This document shows, piece by piece, positions 11,001 through 26,100 of a stretch of DNA of 64,000 nucleotides. Both the position numbers and the translations under genes were made by a program. Position 1 is the first letter of the stretch. The number at the start of each line of letters is the position of its first letter. Source of the DNA: Beroe forskalii (taxonomy: Eukaryota; Ctenophora; Nuda; Beroida; Beroidae); NCBI GenBank assembly GCA_011033025.1, contig WFMF01000261.1, positions 62,001 to 126,000 of the forward strand, in the 5' to 3' direction. Under the pieces are notes generated by a model that was not told where the DNA came from, made no database searches, and saw only the letters and a program-made list of their open reading frames with translations.

Positions 11001-14000
11001 TACAAATAGTGACAGGGGCCACTAAATGTATGTATAATTGTGCCCTGGAAATACAAAAAAAGTCATCAGCTTATCAATGGAACCTGATTATCCATCTTCA
11101 TTCAGCAACCAGTTCTTTCCCTTTGCTCCCCAGCCCCTTTTCTTCCATTCTCATTTATTCTCCCTGGTAGCGATGATAATGTCCCACCTCAGTTTGATCC
11201 CAGATGGCTGAGTGAAAGAGGGGTGTTTCTGACTTGCGCTGGTAGTGATCCAGCCACTGCTACATATGTGTGGGGCGGTGCCCTCTCCGATGCTCGCCTG
11301 GTTGCGTACCGTTGGGCCTGTGTCCTATGCGTGGGGCATGCAGATCAGGGATGTCATCGTTACCAATCATACTTCTTCCTCCCAGTTCTTCCATAGCCTA
11401 TTCCGCCATCAGCACCCCATCAGTTTGTGTCTCATCTGGACCTTGTCCTCCCCCTTTCAGTCGCCAGAGCAGGGGTCTCCTGTCGACAGGACACTGACTC
11501 CTACACGTTTGTTCCCATGTTGCTTACTCCCACCCTGTGCACCTTGACCTTCCGATCCCTGCTCCACCCTATCACCTTTGCCTGTTCTACTCTTTTTTAG
11601 TTTCTGCTCCCCTGCCCCCTTCCCGCAATCCGTGAATTGCCTCCCTTCCCTGTCCCCTTACCCCGTCAGCACACTGGTCAAATCACATTTTAGTATCATA
11701 ATCCTCAGCTTCATCAGTTTCAGTTTCTCTGAGGTTACCACACTTACTTGACCTCCTCTCATCTGATCATCAACGCACCATTAGTCTATATTATCACCAA
11801 CTCACCACATCACTGTATTTAACTTTACTGCTGAATTGTATGTGAGATTTGTATAACAATGCTTTTGTTATAAATTATATTTAAAATTCCTGTAAAAAAA
11901 TTCCTGTAAATTCCAAACTGAAAATTATGAATGCTTATGAGCTTTTGGAAAATAGAGATGGCTACTGGTTGGGAAAAGGGAAATAAAGCACCTGTAAAAT
12001 GCAACAAAGAACGGGTTCCATTCATTTTGAAATCACAGTACATCATAGTCGTGGAATGCTGATGAATCTACCAAATAATGTTTTCACAGTAGATCAAAAT
12101 CGTGTTTTTCTGTAGGTAGGTTTCGACTGTGTTCACGAGTGCTGTGGCCTGTGACGGCAGTACATCATAATATGCCCTGTGCTGTTTCCCACAGCTAATT
12201 AAGTAATTAAATAGATTGCTCTCTACAGAGTGTATATCCTAACTCCTCCTCTCTCAGTATAGCCGGTATAATATACTTACGCACTTTAGTACGGTAGTAT
12301 CACGGATACAATCCTCAGCACGATATAAAGAGTTCGCCTAAGTGGGCAACAATAGGCCAATGTTCGCAGCATAATGAGATAAGAATGTGGTCAAATTGGT
12401 GAGGCCGTAGTCTCTCATTTAACGAACCTGCTCATGCTTCTATTAGCTTGGAATGTTTCTTCACAGCTTTATACTTTTGACTCTGTCAAAGTTTCTATAT
12501 ATATCTACATCCTTTTCATTCCTTGGCATTGGTATATTTTATATGTTTTAGAAATGATGATGACATTGCAATTTCTGATTACAATTAGGCAAGTAGGGAG
12601 ACAATGTCCAGCCCTAAGTCCATTCCTCTGATAAATCAAAGATATACACAGTTCAACTGGGTTACACACGTATTTGTGCTTATCTGTCTTACTCTTCAAA
12701 AGGATTGTAAAATAACCACGTCAAGAGATATGCAGCTCTTGCATTTGTTGTCGTTGCTATACCGATCGAGATAGATGATTATCCGTTTTTCTTGAAGAAT
12801 AAACCATCATTACGGGGGACCTTAAGACCACTCCTAGTTCTTTTCACACGTAATTAGCAAATGGGAGGAGTTCAATCAGATGTTCATCAAAGAATTCCCG
12901 GCAAGCAGGAGACAATGGAGATTGAACAAGGGCATATAGTACACCAACCGACCAGATAACTACATAAGAGCACGTCTTATAATGTTTAAATTAGGAGCTA
13001 GTGTAAATGAGAAATGTTTCGACTGAAACTTGAGGCATGAGATGTGTGTTTTAAGAAGACCAGGTACCCCGTATAGAGGCTATGTTATCACGGGTTTACT
13101 TAGGAGAGTGCCCTCGCCGCATCAACATATGGTAATGGCTTCTATGCAGTGATGTACTCCTTGCTTCTTTGAATAATACTCTCTCCTTCTCTCCTATTAG
13201 GGGCTTTCAGTGTTCCCTTGACCTGTTGTAAACTCTTCTATTTGATTAGGATCTTGTGTATAGTATAATGTGTATTCTATTTTCTCATCTTTACGTTAAT
13301 GTCCCCTCGGCTGGGCTTTTTCTGAGTTTATCCATTATTTGAGCTAAGTAGTGGTTCCATGGAATAGCAAACATGAAAGCATTCATCGAGTCTGCAATTC
13401 CTCAAGTCATTCTACCTTATTGGACGTATAATGTTGTTTATGTCAGTTCATGTCCAGTACGGTCTTAGTAAAGACGCCGTTTGCAATCATTTCATTTATA
13501 GAACAATAGAAACGCACCACGTACCTCCTAAATAATAGTTTAGAAATATTACGAATAAAATGCTGCCAACTGTTTACATCTGTATAGCAACATGCCAATG
13601 TGTTATTGCTATTCAAGGCATAACGAATCACATGCCATTTGTAGAAAATTAGAAAATGACATGAAATTTAAATTACCTACTTGTTTCCTTCGTTTTTCTC
13701 ACATCATTCCATTCTGACAGGTGCTAAGAAACTAGGAAAGACATGTCACCTGATCAGCACAATACGATCTCAGCTCGTTACTTGTAGAATGTGTCAGTGT
13801 TCGCTCTGCAGTGAACTCTCATGGAGCATTTCTTCAACAGGAGGCCTACTAAAGGTCGGTTTATTCAGTAAAAGAAATAGTTCAGTATTTTATTATTTGA
13901 CGGGTTTGTAATGTATTTTGATCGAAAATGCGATGTAGATGAAAATGATATGTCGGAATGAACAGAGGCTGAACTGCTGCTAGTATTCATTTTTATTCCA

Positions 14001-14179
14001 CACTCTTGGGAACAGATCCAGCAGATGTTAAGTGACCTAAAAAGTAACCTGAAACCTATTATTTCAAGCACTTAAATGTCTATTATCCAATATCAGTACA
14101 TGGTATGTGGACTAGATTGTTATCTATTATGCACTATAATATATCGGCTATATCCCTCTATAATGCTATATCGATAAAG
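11001..14179. other. Unassigned DNA upstream of the TPC exons
   Basis: About 11390-11740 is pyrimidine-rich on the plus strand and may be the 3' end of the retrotransposon remnant before it. The rest is AT-rich and has only short frames with no family features. The first coding exon or exons of the two-pore channel gene, with its start codon and promoter, should lie in this stretch or be very short; I could not identify them. The frame at 13681-13911 lies behind an acceptor-like tract but shows no recognisable channel sequence. Confidence 0.4.
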
Positions 14180-17100
14180 GTTATCTGGACTACGTGAAGG
14201 ATCTAGAAGAGAGTGATGATATTGAGGACGAGGATGTGGAGGTTCCTGAGCACATCAGCAAAGCAGCGTGTTATGTGGAGGATGCTCATGACGGAAGGCT
14301 GAATAACGGGAAGGGGTCCATGTCGGAAACATCCAAGAGGATACAACTGTGAGTAGAGAGGGAGATCGATCAATCGTGGCAGAATAGTTTTCCTGAACCC
14401 TTGCATTTTTAACTTAAATAGTTTTAATGAGAAACTATCGAGTAACGAGCTGTAGATACTCATCTTATTGGTATAGATCGTATCCCTATACTGAGTTACT
14501 ATTTCTAAGATGCATAGACACGCACATATCAGGTCCATTTTAGGACATTTCTGGAAGTTTCCAGTTTAGACACTAAGACCTGTAGCCCGAGGTGAGGAGC
14601 TCTAGGTCGGGGGACTCTGGGTTGGCAGCCCTAACATCCCCATAGGGTGGACTCTGACTAACACATGATCCCGCATTCCCGCGCAGGTTTTTCTTCATCC
14701 AAACACACCGGTGGTGGAACGTGTCCGTGTACCTGGCTGTCTTCTTCATCTCCCTCCTCGTGTTCTTTGAACCGCCCTCCTCTGCAGCCATAACGGCCTG
14801 CAAACAAGATCTCTTTAACTTCTCCCTTAACATGAACATCTGTAACAACGTGTCTCAGAGGTGGCTACCCTGGACATTGCTCGTCGAGTTCATCCTCATT
14901 GCTGTGAGTTGTTGGTAACACGGGACAGGGGACATGGGTGGCAAGATCACTCTAACAGTGAGAGGTACAAGAAAAGTAATATAGTAGTCTCACGACAAGT
15001 TTTGACCGATTTAAAGGGTAGTACTATATGTGTAGAGTCGTGTTCTACACGCGTTTTATATCATGTGTCTGTTATGACTTACAACTTTAAATGTAAATCT
15101 ATGCGACCTTTGTATTTGCGTTACAAAATGTGCATATCTCGAGGTTTTTTGAGCAAACTTGATGAAACTTTCAGGATATTTAGAGCTAGATACAACATCT
15201 CAGTGAAGTTTAGATTCATTTGTGACGAAGCGGAGTTATGACCGAAAAGCCACTTATGGCGGTAACTTTAAAACAAAACACCAGTTTATTTGTCATATCT
15301 CAATTTCTGGAGGTCAAAAATGTTAGCTACTCCAGGATTATATTGGTCATATGTTGCCCGTAATATCCTGAAAATTTGATCAAAATTGCTCAAAAAACAG
15401 CTGAGTTATGTTTTTTTTTTTTTAATAAACAAGCATTTTTATTATTACCATATAAGGTAATGCGTGCTTGTTGTGTACAGGGTGTGTCTTGTGTACACCG
15501 TTCGACTACTATAGTACTTTAGAGGCTCAAACTCACCGCATTTTATGATTTAACGCACTCGGCTCAGCTTCGCTTCGCCTCGCACTCTAAATTATTTAAA
15601 TGTCTCCAGCTTCGCTGTCGACATTTAAATATTATATAGACTTATAGAGCCCTGCTCTCGCAGGGCTCTATATTGTCTGCGTGTTCGTCTTACGCCTCTA
15701 AAGTACATATATTGTTCAGAATTAACAAGATCGGTTTCACTTAGAATCCAATACCTAATTTAAAGCCAAATTAAAAGAGTCAGCTTGAAGTGATTATTAT
15801 AAACCTAATTTAGGTGTTTGTTTCGGATGTGCTCATGAAGCAAGCATACATGAAGCCTCTTGTCTACTGGACCAAGAAATGGCACAAGTAAGTGAGCGAG
15901 TCTGATAAGTGATATCTCGCATAGTCAAAAGTATAATATCACTATATCAGAAACTTTCGAAAATAATGTGATTATAAATTTGTCTTTTTCCCAATAACCT
16001 ATCCGGGCTAAATGGACAATCTGCACCCCAGGATTTCGGGGTTCTTCATCCTGGTGTTCACAGTGGACTTACTGATATTCCTGCTCACCTGGACTATCTA
16101 CGATGGAAGTGGAGTGAGTCGACTTAACAACTTCATGAGCTCATTAACGATGAATTGAAGGATTTAATATATCGATTTACAGTAATCCAATTTAATGTTG
16201 TTATCTTAAAACCAATCGGTTTCTGGAATAAATAACCACTGATTTGCTAATAAATGATTTTAATAACTTTGCAGATAAGGTTCAGCAGACCCTTCCGACC
16301 TCTGCTTCTCATCACACGATACAGAGAGTTGAGGAGGATTCTGGAGACTCTACTGTCAATGAAGAAGAACTTACTACGACAGTGCTTTATCATCTTAGTC
16401 TACATAGTGCTGTTTGCCTGGGTTGGAGTGGTAAGTGTGCAAAACTTCCTTTTAAGCTTTTAGTCACTGGAAACAAGCCAATTCAAAAATATTTGAATAT
16501 TTGAGGTAAATTTTGAGAAAAAATTCTCACACATTTATAGTTGAAGTTTTATGAAGATGCCTTTAATTGCTAATATATCTCTACATCTTTTCTAGATTCT
16601 GTACAAGAAGACGTACAACTTCACGACAGAGTGCATTGACACGAGTAACGAAGAGATCCTTGCTCACCTGAGGAATGACTCCTCCTACTGCAAGGACAAT
16701 CCCTGCTGGGACAGGAGCAAATACCTCTTTTGTGTGTGCACGAGTGATGACAACAATACCTCAGGTAGGAAGCGACTGGGTAACCGAACCGAAACCGAAA
16801 TGCCGGTTAACCGGGCGTTTTTAGGCAACTGGTGTAGAATAGGGATTTCTTCGTCGATTTAATCAGAAATAGTACGAGTAGAACAAGAAAACGACGTTTC
16901 AATTGTTGCATTTGAAGATGTTGGTAACCACTCTACGTCCTATTTCTTCTGATTAAATTTTAAGGCAACCAAAACTGTAACTGGATTTATTGACAAATGG
17001 TAACCGGTGGTTTGCTAATCACAGGAATCACCCTCAGGGTTGCAGACGGGGTGCGACAAGGAAACACTACACTACAGGGAGCCTTATCTACCCGAGGACT

Positions 17101-20100
17101 ATGTCGTGTTTGATGGGTCCTTCAACAGTATCTTCTACGGAACCATCAGACTCATGGTCCACCTTTCTACTGAGAACTTCCCGGATTTCATACGTGAGTT
17201 ATGGTGTCAAATCAAACCTCATCCTGGCAGTTATAAACTTAAAATGAAATAAATATCTGCGGTCTGTCGTCGATCGGGATGTTTTTGATTACAGTTTATT
17301 AGCTTATTAGGGCAGAAAGATATTGCAAATTTCACACTGCTCTTGATTATGAAAAAAATTATTTTCAGTGCCAGCGTTCAAATATCAGCCCTATAATTTC
17401 AGTAAGTCTTTGAATGCAATTTCTTTGCTTGTTGCTCAATGACATGTTGCAGGATTCAGAATTTTTGAAACATTTCATCTCTAGAAAAGTAGGTAAGTAG
17501 GTAGAGAGCTAGAACCCCATCTTCCAAAATTATATTTGTTTGTACTTTTGATCTAAAGACCGAATAAGTCGAATAGCTCCTTCGAGATTGGCAGCTCTCG
17601 AAGCTCTCCTTTTCATCCCCTCTAACCATCTTAATTTCAGTCTATTTCTTCCTCTTCCTGTTCATTGGGATGTTTCTGTTGCTGTCCGTGTTGCTGGCGG
17701 TAATTGTGGAGTTCTGGCTGACGTTCCTCAAGAAGACTAACGATAATGAGAAGCTGAAGGAGAGACAGGGAATAGCCAAAGCCTTCACCTGGATAGACTA
17801 CGAAAGTAAGCTGCAACCCGTTTGTGTAAAGCTGTAGTACAACTAATGCTAAACTATTGAATAAAAGCAACAATCAGTTGTTTTATCGTTCCATCCTTAA
17901 TAAATTGCACGCCTCAAAATTTTGGTTTGGGGGCGTGAGCATGCCCCAGCACGCCCCCTTGGATCCATGCCTGGTGACTTAGGAAAATCACTGAGGCATC
18001 ACTTGTAATCAAGTAATAAATGACGAGTCATTGATTTAAGGATGCAAAAATACAAAATTACCAGTCAACATCAGCTCAATGAAAGAAAAAAATAAAGTTT
18101 TTTTAGTATCCTCCTCTCAAGTAATGTTATTATTACTAACTCGGCTAGATAATACCAAATTTGCACTAATTTAGTAATTATAGCTTTCAAAGTTCTTGAA
18201 TACTGTTTAAAATTAGGGAAAAATCACCTTGAATATCAAATATTATCTACAAATTCAATTTAAAGGCAATTCAAAAGCAAAATTATCATCTCAGTCGATT
18301 CAATTTAAAAGCAATTCAAAAGCAAAATTATCAGCTCAGTCCATTGGGTCGAAACAACAGTCGTGTCTCTATATTCCTTGTTTAGTTGCGATAAATTGCT
18401 GCTGAGTGGTGAAATTTTCAGCCTTTTTACTTTTAGATTCTATACTTGTTTAGTTGCAGCCAGTGCAGTACTTACCGGAGACCCTCCACCTTCCATCCTA
18501 CTCCTTCAATCCTTCTTGGAGGTGTGTCAAGCACAATGCCTGCCTTGGACGCCTCGTGTCCCCCGACCTCGTGTCTGGTTCCCAAATTTTCTGTGCGATA
18601 GAATTTAAACGCCATGTCGGCGGTTTTGAATTGGAATACCACTCCCAATAAAATCACTCACCAACCCCAACACTCAGGATCCAGTAGTCGGGATCTCCAT
18701 TGTCAATCACAAGCGTCCATTTATCGACCGAGAAGTGATATTGTAGACAGGTAAAACCCTAATCGTCGGCAAAAACTGAGGCCGAATCTTCAGTCGATTA
18801 TTGTAGGCGTCATAACTCATATAGTGCTGAATGCTGTGTTATCAAACTAAACGGGTGCCCATACAGGAATCCTGTCTTACTCTTTCAGTAATACTCACCG
18901 TATTTGGAGAGGAGTTTGTTAGTATGACCTAACAAAGGCCCTCCATAACTCCCAAAGTCTCCAAGTCAACTTCCTGTAGACCCCGCTGTAAAACACTGGG
19001 TTCAGCAGGCTATTGAGAGGGATGACGATCAAGGCAAACAACTCAAATACCAGAGGAGGCGGCTCCCTGCCAAGGAATTCGAATATTATTATTGTCAAAA
19101 TAAATGGTACCCAACAAAGGAGCTCAGACCCGATCATGAGAATAATTTTCAACTTCATTGATGACATTCTTTGAACTCTTTTCCCCATGTTTGCGCCTCG
19201 ATTGCCAGATGCTAAGGCCAAATTTTTCTTTGTTTTGTTTTGTTTGATTATGATATTTGTGTAAGTTGCGATAACAGAACCCAATAACAAAGTTAAAGAT
19301 GCACAAAAAGAAAGCTTGTAGATTTTATAGGAACCCTTTGTCTTGAAGATGTTGTGTATGCACAGGCCGGTGTTTCCATAGTAACCGATTTCTTCAACAT
19401 CAAATATGTCATTCTTTGAGGTCACATTCCTCATCTTATCAATTATTTCATAAACATCAGATGTGGAGTGATTGAACATTCCTTCATAAACTGAAAGCAG
19501 ACGAGTCCTGTTGATTGGACTTTCGTTGAAAAATGGATTGTGCTTCAAATTCTTGAAAAAAATGTCGGTGCCAAACAGATCTTTCACCATTGGCATGGGT
19601 AACAAAGGTAAAAACGAATGGAAGTAGTTGGTAAGGTTGACCAATGTGACCACGGCAAAAACATACTTCTTTTTGACATGTACCCCGATCCTGGAGCAGA
19701 TCATCCATCTTGTGTGGCTGATAAGAGCTATAGTAAGCAATGAACCATGGGCGGAGGAGCTGAAGAAAGCGCCAAAGAAGGAACACACCCAACTGGATCT
19801 CCAAGCACTTTCCAACAAGCAATACCTACCTTTCAACCTGATGACAACACCCACACAAACAATTCCTGCGAGATAGAGCCCCATCACCAAGTCATGGAAG
19901 AACAGATTGATGAGGTAAATCCGATCAGTAGCTTTGGCATTGGTAGAGCATCTCATTGTCCAGGTTTTGAAGATCTGAATGCTGTTCATGGTTATAATCA
20001 AGATAGCTATCATCCCTGTGGAAGCGGCCACTATCTTTGATTGAATAAGAAACTCCGATGATGAAAAGCCGTCAATTTGACAAGTCCCACATTCATCGGC

Positions 20101-23100
20101 CCCGTTGGTACAATCCTTGGAGTGATCACAAACCTTTTCAGGTGCAACCCACTCCGTGGTATTCAGACCGCAGTAGAACCGACCCGGACATCCTATCTCA
20201 TCCACCCCGGACTCACAGTCCACAACCTCATCACACAAACCATCTAGCATTATATCTTCCGAGTAATAGTTAGGGGCAATTCCGCACATAAAATCAAAGT
20301 TGTGGGGATTTCCTCTCGCGACTCTATCGCAGAAGTGCGTCCAGTTGCCCTCCACAAAGCCAGGCACACGAGAACAGTTTGTCTTGCAGAACGCAGGAAC
20401 GGTAAAAGGGTTATCCAAGAACATACCAAGGATCTCGTTATCAGAAAACGCAGCTATCATACACTGTACTAGAGGGTTATTCTTTGAGTGCTTGAACTTC
20501 TTACAATTCTCCCGTATCTCTTTGTAAATGTTGGGACTGACCAATCCCTTAAATATCTTGGGTTCTGTAGAACAAAGCTCAATTTCCGAGGTGCATATGT
20601 TTCCGAGTTTTTCTGTTCGCTGGACAAAGTGCCCTGGACAGAAGCACTCGTCTGATCCGTCCAAACAGTCCTGAATGTTATCACACAGCTGGTTAAATGT
20701 AATGCACCCGGAACCATCCCTGCAGTAGAAAACATCAACCGACGAACACTTGCACTCGTCCACCAAGCACAGAGAGGTGCCGTCACAAAGCAAATTCTCA
20801 TCTTCAAACTCACACCACCACTCCGATGACTTGAATTTACCGTAAAACGACATGGCAATCATCTGGTAAGAGAACGCGTCAAAATTAAACCTGCAGTAAA
20901 AGTGATCACTTTCCTCGGATATGTTTTTCTTGCTCGTTCTCACGAGTTCGGATACTGTTTTTTGAGTGAAAACCCCCTCAAAGCATGATTCAAAACCAAT
21001 CCAGTCATCAATAACGTTATACGCTGAATGCATTTCATCGTAATCAATGATAATCTTGTCGGATGTAACAAGTTTCAGGAAGAAAATGATTCCGATTCCG
21101 TTCATCATTTCCTCTTTAAAGTGTGACCTCGACGAACACTGACCAACTGAAGTGACCTATAAGAATAGAAACATAGAATTGTAAATAAAAAACATATAGG
21201 TACTGCACTTTGCACCACTTACAGATCCGTGAAAATTTAAATAAAATAAGTGCATTCGGAAAAGATCGTCACTGACGATTTTCTGGAGAAACGCGGGCTG
21301 CCGGGAATGATTTTTTGATGTGATGTGAGTTTTTCCAGGCGTTTTGGATTAGGTTCACCAGTTTTTACAGATTGCTAAGTTTTTTCAACCCATTCTGCAG
21401 ATTGAAGATTACTTATTCCCGATTGTTTCCTCTGCTGTATGAGACTGACCAGGAATATCGTTGTATACATTAAAAAAACGCTATGAAAGGGCCCAAGAAG
21501 TGCGACATAACCAAACTGAGGCGCACGTGGATGCGAGCCAGAATAAGTGACCTGTTTCCGTCCGATTGTAATGACCATTAGGATATTGTGCTTTGAGCTC
21601 TAAAAGGATATTGACACCTAAAGGTTTAAACTTCTATTCTGGCAAAAGCATTAATTCAAGACTCGATTCAACCATTTTTTTGGATTTCGACTAATCATCT
21701 CAGCTCCAAAAACGTGTTCATAGGTTTAAGTGTGTATAACGCTTCGAAACTGCTCTGAATGGCTCCATCTTGGAATGACCGCTTACAACTCTACTCAATC
21801 AGACAAGGTTAAAACCTACGGAAATGCGTGTCAAATGTCGACCAATTAACTAATTCTTTAGTTTTGGACCTCAACGGTCAGAATATGCCCTGATTTGTGA
21901 AAAACAACGACATTCATCGGCTCATCGCCTAGAACTCTAGAAGATGTTAAATTGGCGGAGAATCTAATAAATTTAAAAACAAATAACAAGCTGGATAACC
22001 TGCTCAAAATTCTTCGTGAACACTGAAAGTTGAACTTCAGTCTGGGAGAAACCATTATTCTTGAATATGTTGAAATTTTGACATGTTTGGTCAAAATTCG
22101 TCATTTTCAAATGCCTTTAGCGACAATCATTTCCCATTTCGGAATGCCCAAATATCTAATTACTTAATTGATATGTGTTAGTTCTGTAGACTTTAGTTTT
22201 CCAGCTGAGTCGGCGTTAACTGTCGAGGAAACTATCGCGAAGGGCTTAGGGCGACCGAACACAACAGCGATCCTGCCCCTTCTATTGAAGAAGGATTAAA
22301 TTTGAAAGATTTAACAATAAAAACCGGGATATATAACGCAAGAAAATATATGACAAAATTTTATGACATTAATATTTTTCCGGCACGCTCTCCTTTGAGT
22401 TTGACGCGACCTATTTCAATAGTTCACGAGAGCCGGAACTTTTTAAGTCAGAACCTTTCATACCATAGCAAGAAGTCGTTTGTTATTTCTATGTTTTATT
22501 TATTTCATGCTGTTTTTGTCGGAACTTTTCATGCTCTAAAAAGAAGTCGCATGCTGTATTATTTATTGTTTACTAAATAATACCTATTTTATAAAGGGAA
22601 CGGCTTTTCCCACATCATTTGCAAATTATTTGTTGAGAACTTTGTGACTGTCTCTTACCGGAAACCAAAAAGGATAAATTGGTCTGTGGTGGTGAGGTGG
22701 TTACTTAAGGGTGGTTTACTACAAAATCAAAGATGTGAAAACTCTCGCAGCAAGCAATTTAAAACTTTTAAAAGGGAGTACCTAAAATATGACGCAAATT
22801 GGTAAAATCGCCAAGAATTACCAAGCTCGACTGATGACTTCACAAATGCATGGAAAATTCGAAAAATCATTTGCCGCCAATTTTAATGAACATTTGGAAC
22901 TACTAACGATAATATATAATTATCTGAAGATGAAGTCCTAGATTGGCCACTTTCTCTTGCAAGGCTGGCAAACAAACTTCGGATCCTTTGGGCCTTTGGA
23001 GGCACTTCGGAACCGACGACGAGTTTTCGGACGTTCGCCGTAACTAACTTGCCCTCGCTCTCGCGATCAAAAGATCAACCACAGGGGCTCTTTGATTAAC

Positions 23101-26100
23101 CAGCAGGTGTTGGCCAGGATGGGCTGGATGTGTACCAACAATTTGGCGGTCCATTATTGCCCATGTGAAGCCTCGGAGCAAAGATGGGGTCCAGAAATCG
23201 AAATTTTTACGGAAGGAGATAGAGCTTTTGATTTCATTCGATTTGTCTCGTCGAGCTGCAGCTTTTCATCTGATTGTGACAAACAAATCATGATTTGTTT
23301 GTCACAATCAGATGAAAAGCGGTCAATTTATGGCGCGTGCCAAAGTGGCAGTTGGCCTGAAGATGGCTAGATATGAGCTTAAAACTTGTTTCGCCCATCA
23401 AAATCCATTAAATTCCTTTATCTCAAAACGCAATTTTTCCAAAGTGCTCCACTGATAACTTCGGCCAGGATTAATATTTGCGAGTTTGTGCATAATTCTT
23501 TTTGCACAAGGGCGTGAATTTCGATTCCGGCTTTGTTAGTTTTGTTTTGCTATCCCCTGGAGCGCATAACTTTGGTTTTGGTTTGCATTTTTCGACGCAG
23601 TGAATTTTTTTCATAAGTTCGAATTGCATTGGTTGAAAATTGCGAACGAGGTGCTGCATAGCAGCGCCGAGTGAGCTGTGCATAAGCAAGCCCAACGGGC
23701 CTGCTAGTAAAATTATAAACTTATGAACGTCAAGTTATTCGAAAAATGACATTGACGCGACAACATTGCTATATTCAACTTACGTTAGAAAAATAATTAT
23801 TATGTCAAAGAGAGGCATTAGAATCAGAGATTTAGCGTATTATAAAGCACCACAATATTATGTTATGTTGGACAATGAATGTTAGTAAAAATCATGTGAC
23901 CTAAAAAATAATACTGACGATTATTGCAACCTACAATTTTTCTTCGGCAGCATAACAGTCTCAAAGATTATTGGAGAAGAATAACGATAATTATACCCCT
24001 CCCAAGCTTGTTTTAGCGACCGTATAAGTTTGGTTATACGGTCTCCACTGAATAACACTGCAAAAAAGCTAAAAATGAAATTTGATTTTAGAAAGGAGCA
24101 CTCAAAAATCTACTTGAGCGATGAATCCGAACGAGGGTCGTCAGACCCGAGTGGGAAGAAATACTGTTGTTTGGCCGTAGAATAGTCAGTCCCAGCTGTT
24201 CCCGGTCGGGGTATAATCCGGTTCCATGATCTCAGCTGTGACCGTATACCTACGATAATGAACTCGGCACGCCTCGTCCATTATCCGACTTACACAGTCT
24301 CGGCTGTCGCCTCGACCATGTAAGTTGCGGTATACGGTCACCACTTCAACATGTAACCGCTTAATACCGCCGTCTAATATTCTAGTATTCTAAGGAAATG
24401 GTATTGTCACATAGGTGTCGCCAATTCGAGAAGTGAGATTTATTCTGAAATTTCCGAACGCGCGGCGCCATATACGTACGTGAATATACTGTTATTAAAT
24501 CAGCATCACGTACTTACAAATGGTGGCTAAGTGGAAATTTCACACACCGATCTCAGAGATGGCGACATCTCTATTTGGGATATCTGCAAAAAATCCTTAC
24601 TAAGGTTTTAGTGGTTTAATCGACTCTGCCAAGATGTATCTTTCGTTGGAAACAGACTTCATTCATTACAGTTTTAGTCATAACTTCATAAATACAATCA
24701 AATATTACGTTGTAGAGCCGTTATAGCCTTCATTGTGATGAAATAACTTAGATTTTGATCTCTTTTCAGAACGTTACTGCATCGATCAGAAGTCTTGGAA
24801 CCAGCTGATCCTGATCCTGAAGAAGGACTTCACTGAAATCCAGAGTCAGTTCATGTTTGACATGCTGGATTTGGAGGAAAAGGGTAGTCTGGATATCCTG
24901 GATTTCCTGAACATTACGGAGGCTATGAAGCTGCAGTACGATCTCAGGAATGTTACCACTTCTATAGAGAACACCAAGTTCGGAGTCATAGCCAGGTAAC
25001 CATGGAAGCATTGCCTGGTAGCCAGGGTGATATCCCGGTAACATTTGTGATAGATGGCGATTTATGATTGCCTTGCTTATTGAAAGCGAAATTTTGGTCA
25101 GTTAATAATATTGCTTTCATGACTAACATTCAGATTTCAGATATTTTGCTCGGCTTTTTGAAACATTTCGGTTTATATTTACTGAATTTAGGTTGCATTC
25201 AGTACCCACACTTTTTCAGGCGTATAATAGGCTTGAGACTTAACCTATCCTTCTGCGGTCTCCTGTCCCCTAAAACCATCACCATCAAATCCATTGGGAC
25301 CTGCATCTTGATATCCCACACAGTCCTAGCCCTGTCCTGTACGATGATAGAGAGTGAGTCCGCCATCACTGTAATCCGGATAATCAACACCTGCTTACTG
25401 CTCCTCATGGTCATGGAGCAGGTGCTAAGACTCCTGGCTAAAGGAAGGGGTTTCTTCCAGAGCCTTACTAACAGATGGGATTTCTTCATTGTATCCATGT
25501 CCTTCCTCTCAATGGTCCTCTTCTGGATTGTGTGAGTGGGAAATGATTGTAAACAAGGGCTTCCCATTTGAAGCATTTGCTTCAAGAAAATCTGCATTCA
25601 TATCACAAAATAAAAGCAAAACTGCGTGTCTTATATTAAAAGCATAAACATTTCCGAACTTCTGTTTAATTTGACTTTTCACTTGCGATGTTGCAGAATA
25701 ATACCCCTCATTTTAAGAGCCTGTATTGCTTCCCAACCCCTTGATATGCTGCACATTTCAGTTCAGTAGTGGTGCCCCATGAGAGGACCATCATTAGAGA
25801 CGTATGTCAGATAATTTGGGAAGTTCTCATCATAATCAGACCTGGCATCTCAGGGACCATCCTTGTTTTCTTCTACAAGGTAACGGCTTTGGATGCAAAG
25901 TGAAGCTAGCTTTATTTTTCGTAGAAATCGGCGTGTCGCAACACTAAAGAATGAGTCTGAAATTTCCACGCGTTCGCCGTTTTGAATTTACTGTAGTAAC
26001 TATAATAATGTGAAACTTATAATGTGGATTTCTCAGAATTTGATTTTCCAGCCGGTCAGCCCTCAGGTTTGCGAAACCGGCATATAACGCATCTGTTTGT

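Noticed and set aside
11245-11547. Open frames in a C/T-rich stretch
   Set aside because: Composition artefacts next to a decayed retrotransposon tail; no motif recognised.
18680-18775. Possible extra TPC exon between S6 of domain I and the linker
   Set aside because: Exons 17641-17805 and 24770-24995 join in phase directly, while inclusion of this stretch gives a stop or the wrong phase.
19484-20858. Several overlapping frames on both strands at 19.5-20.9 kb
   Set aside because: All are shadows of the 729-codon receptor gene.
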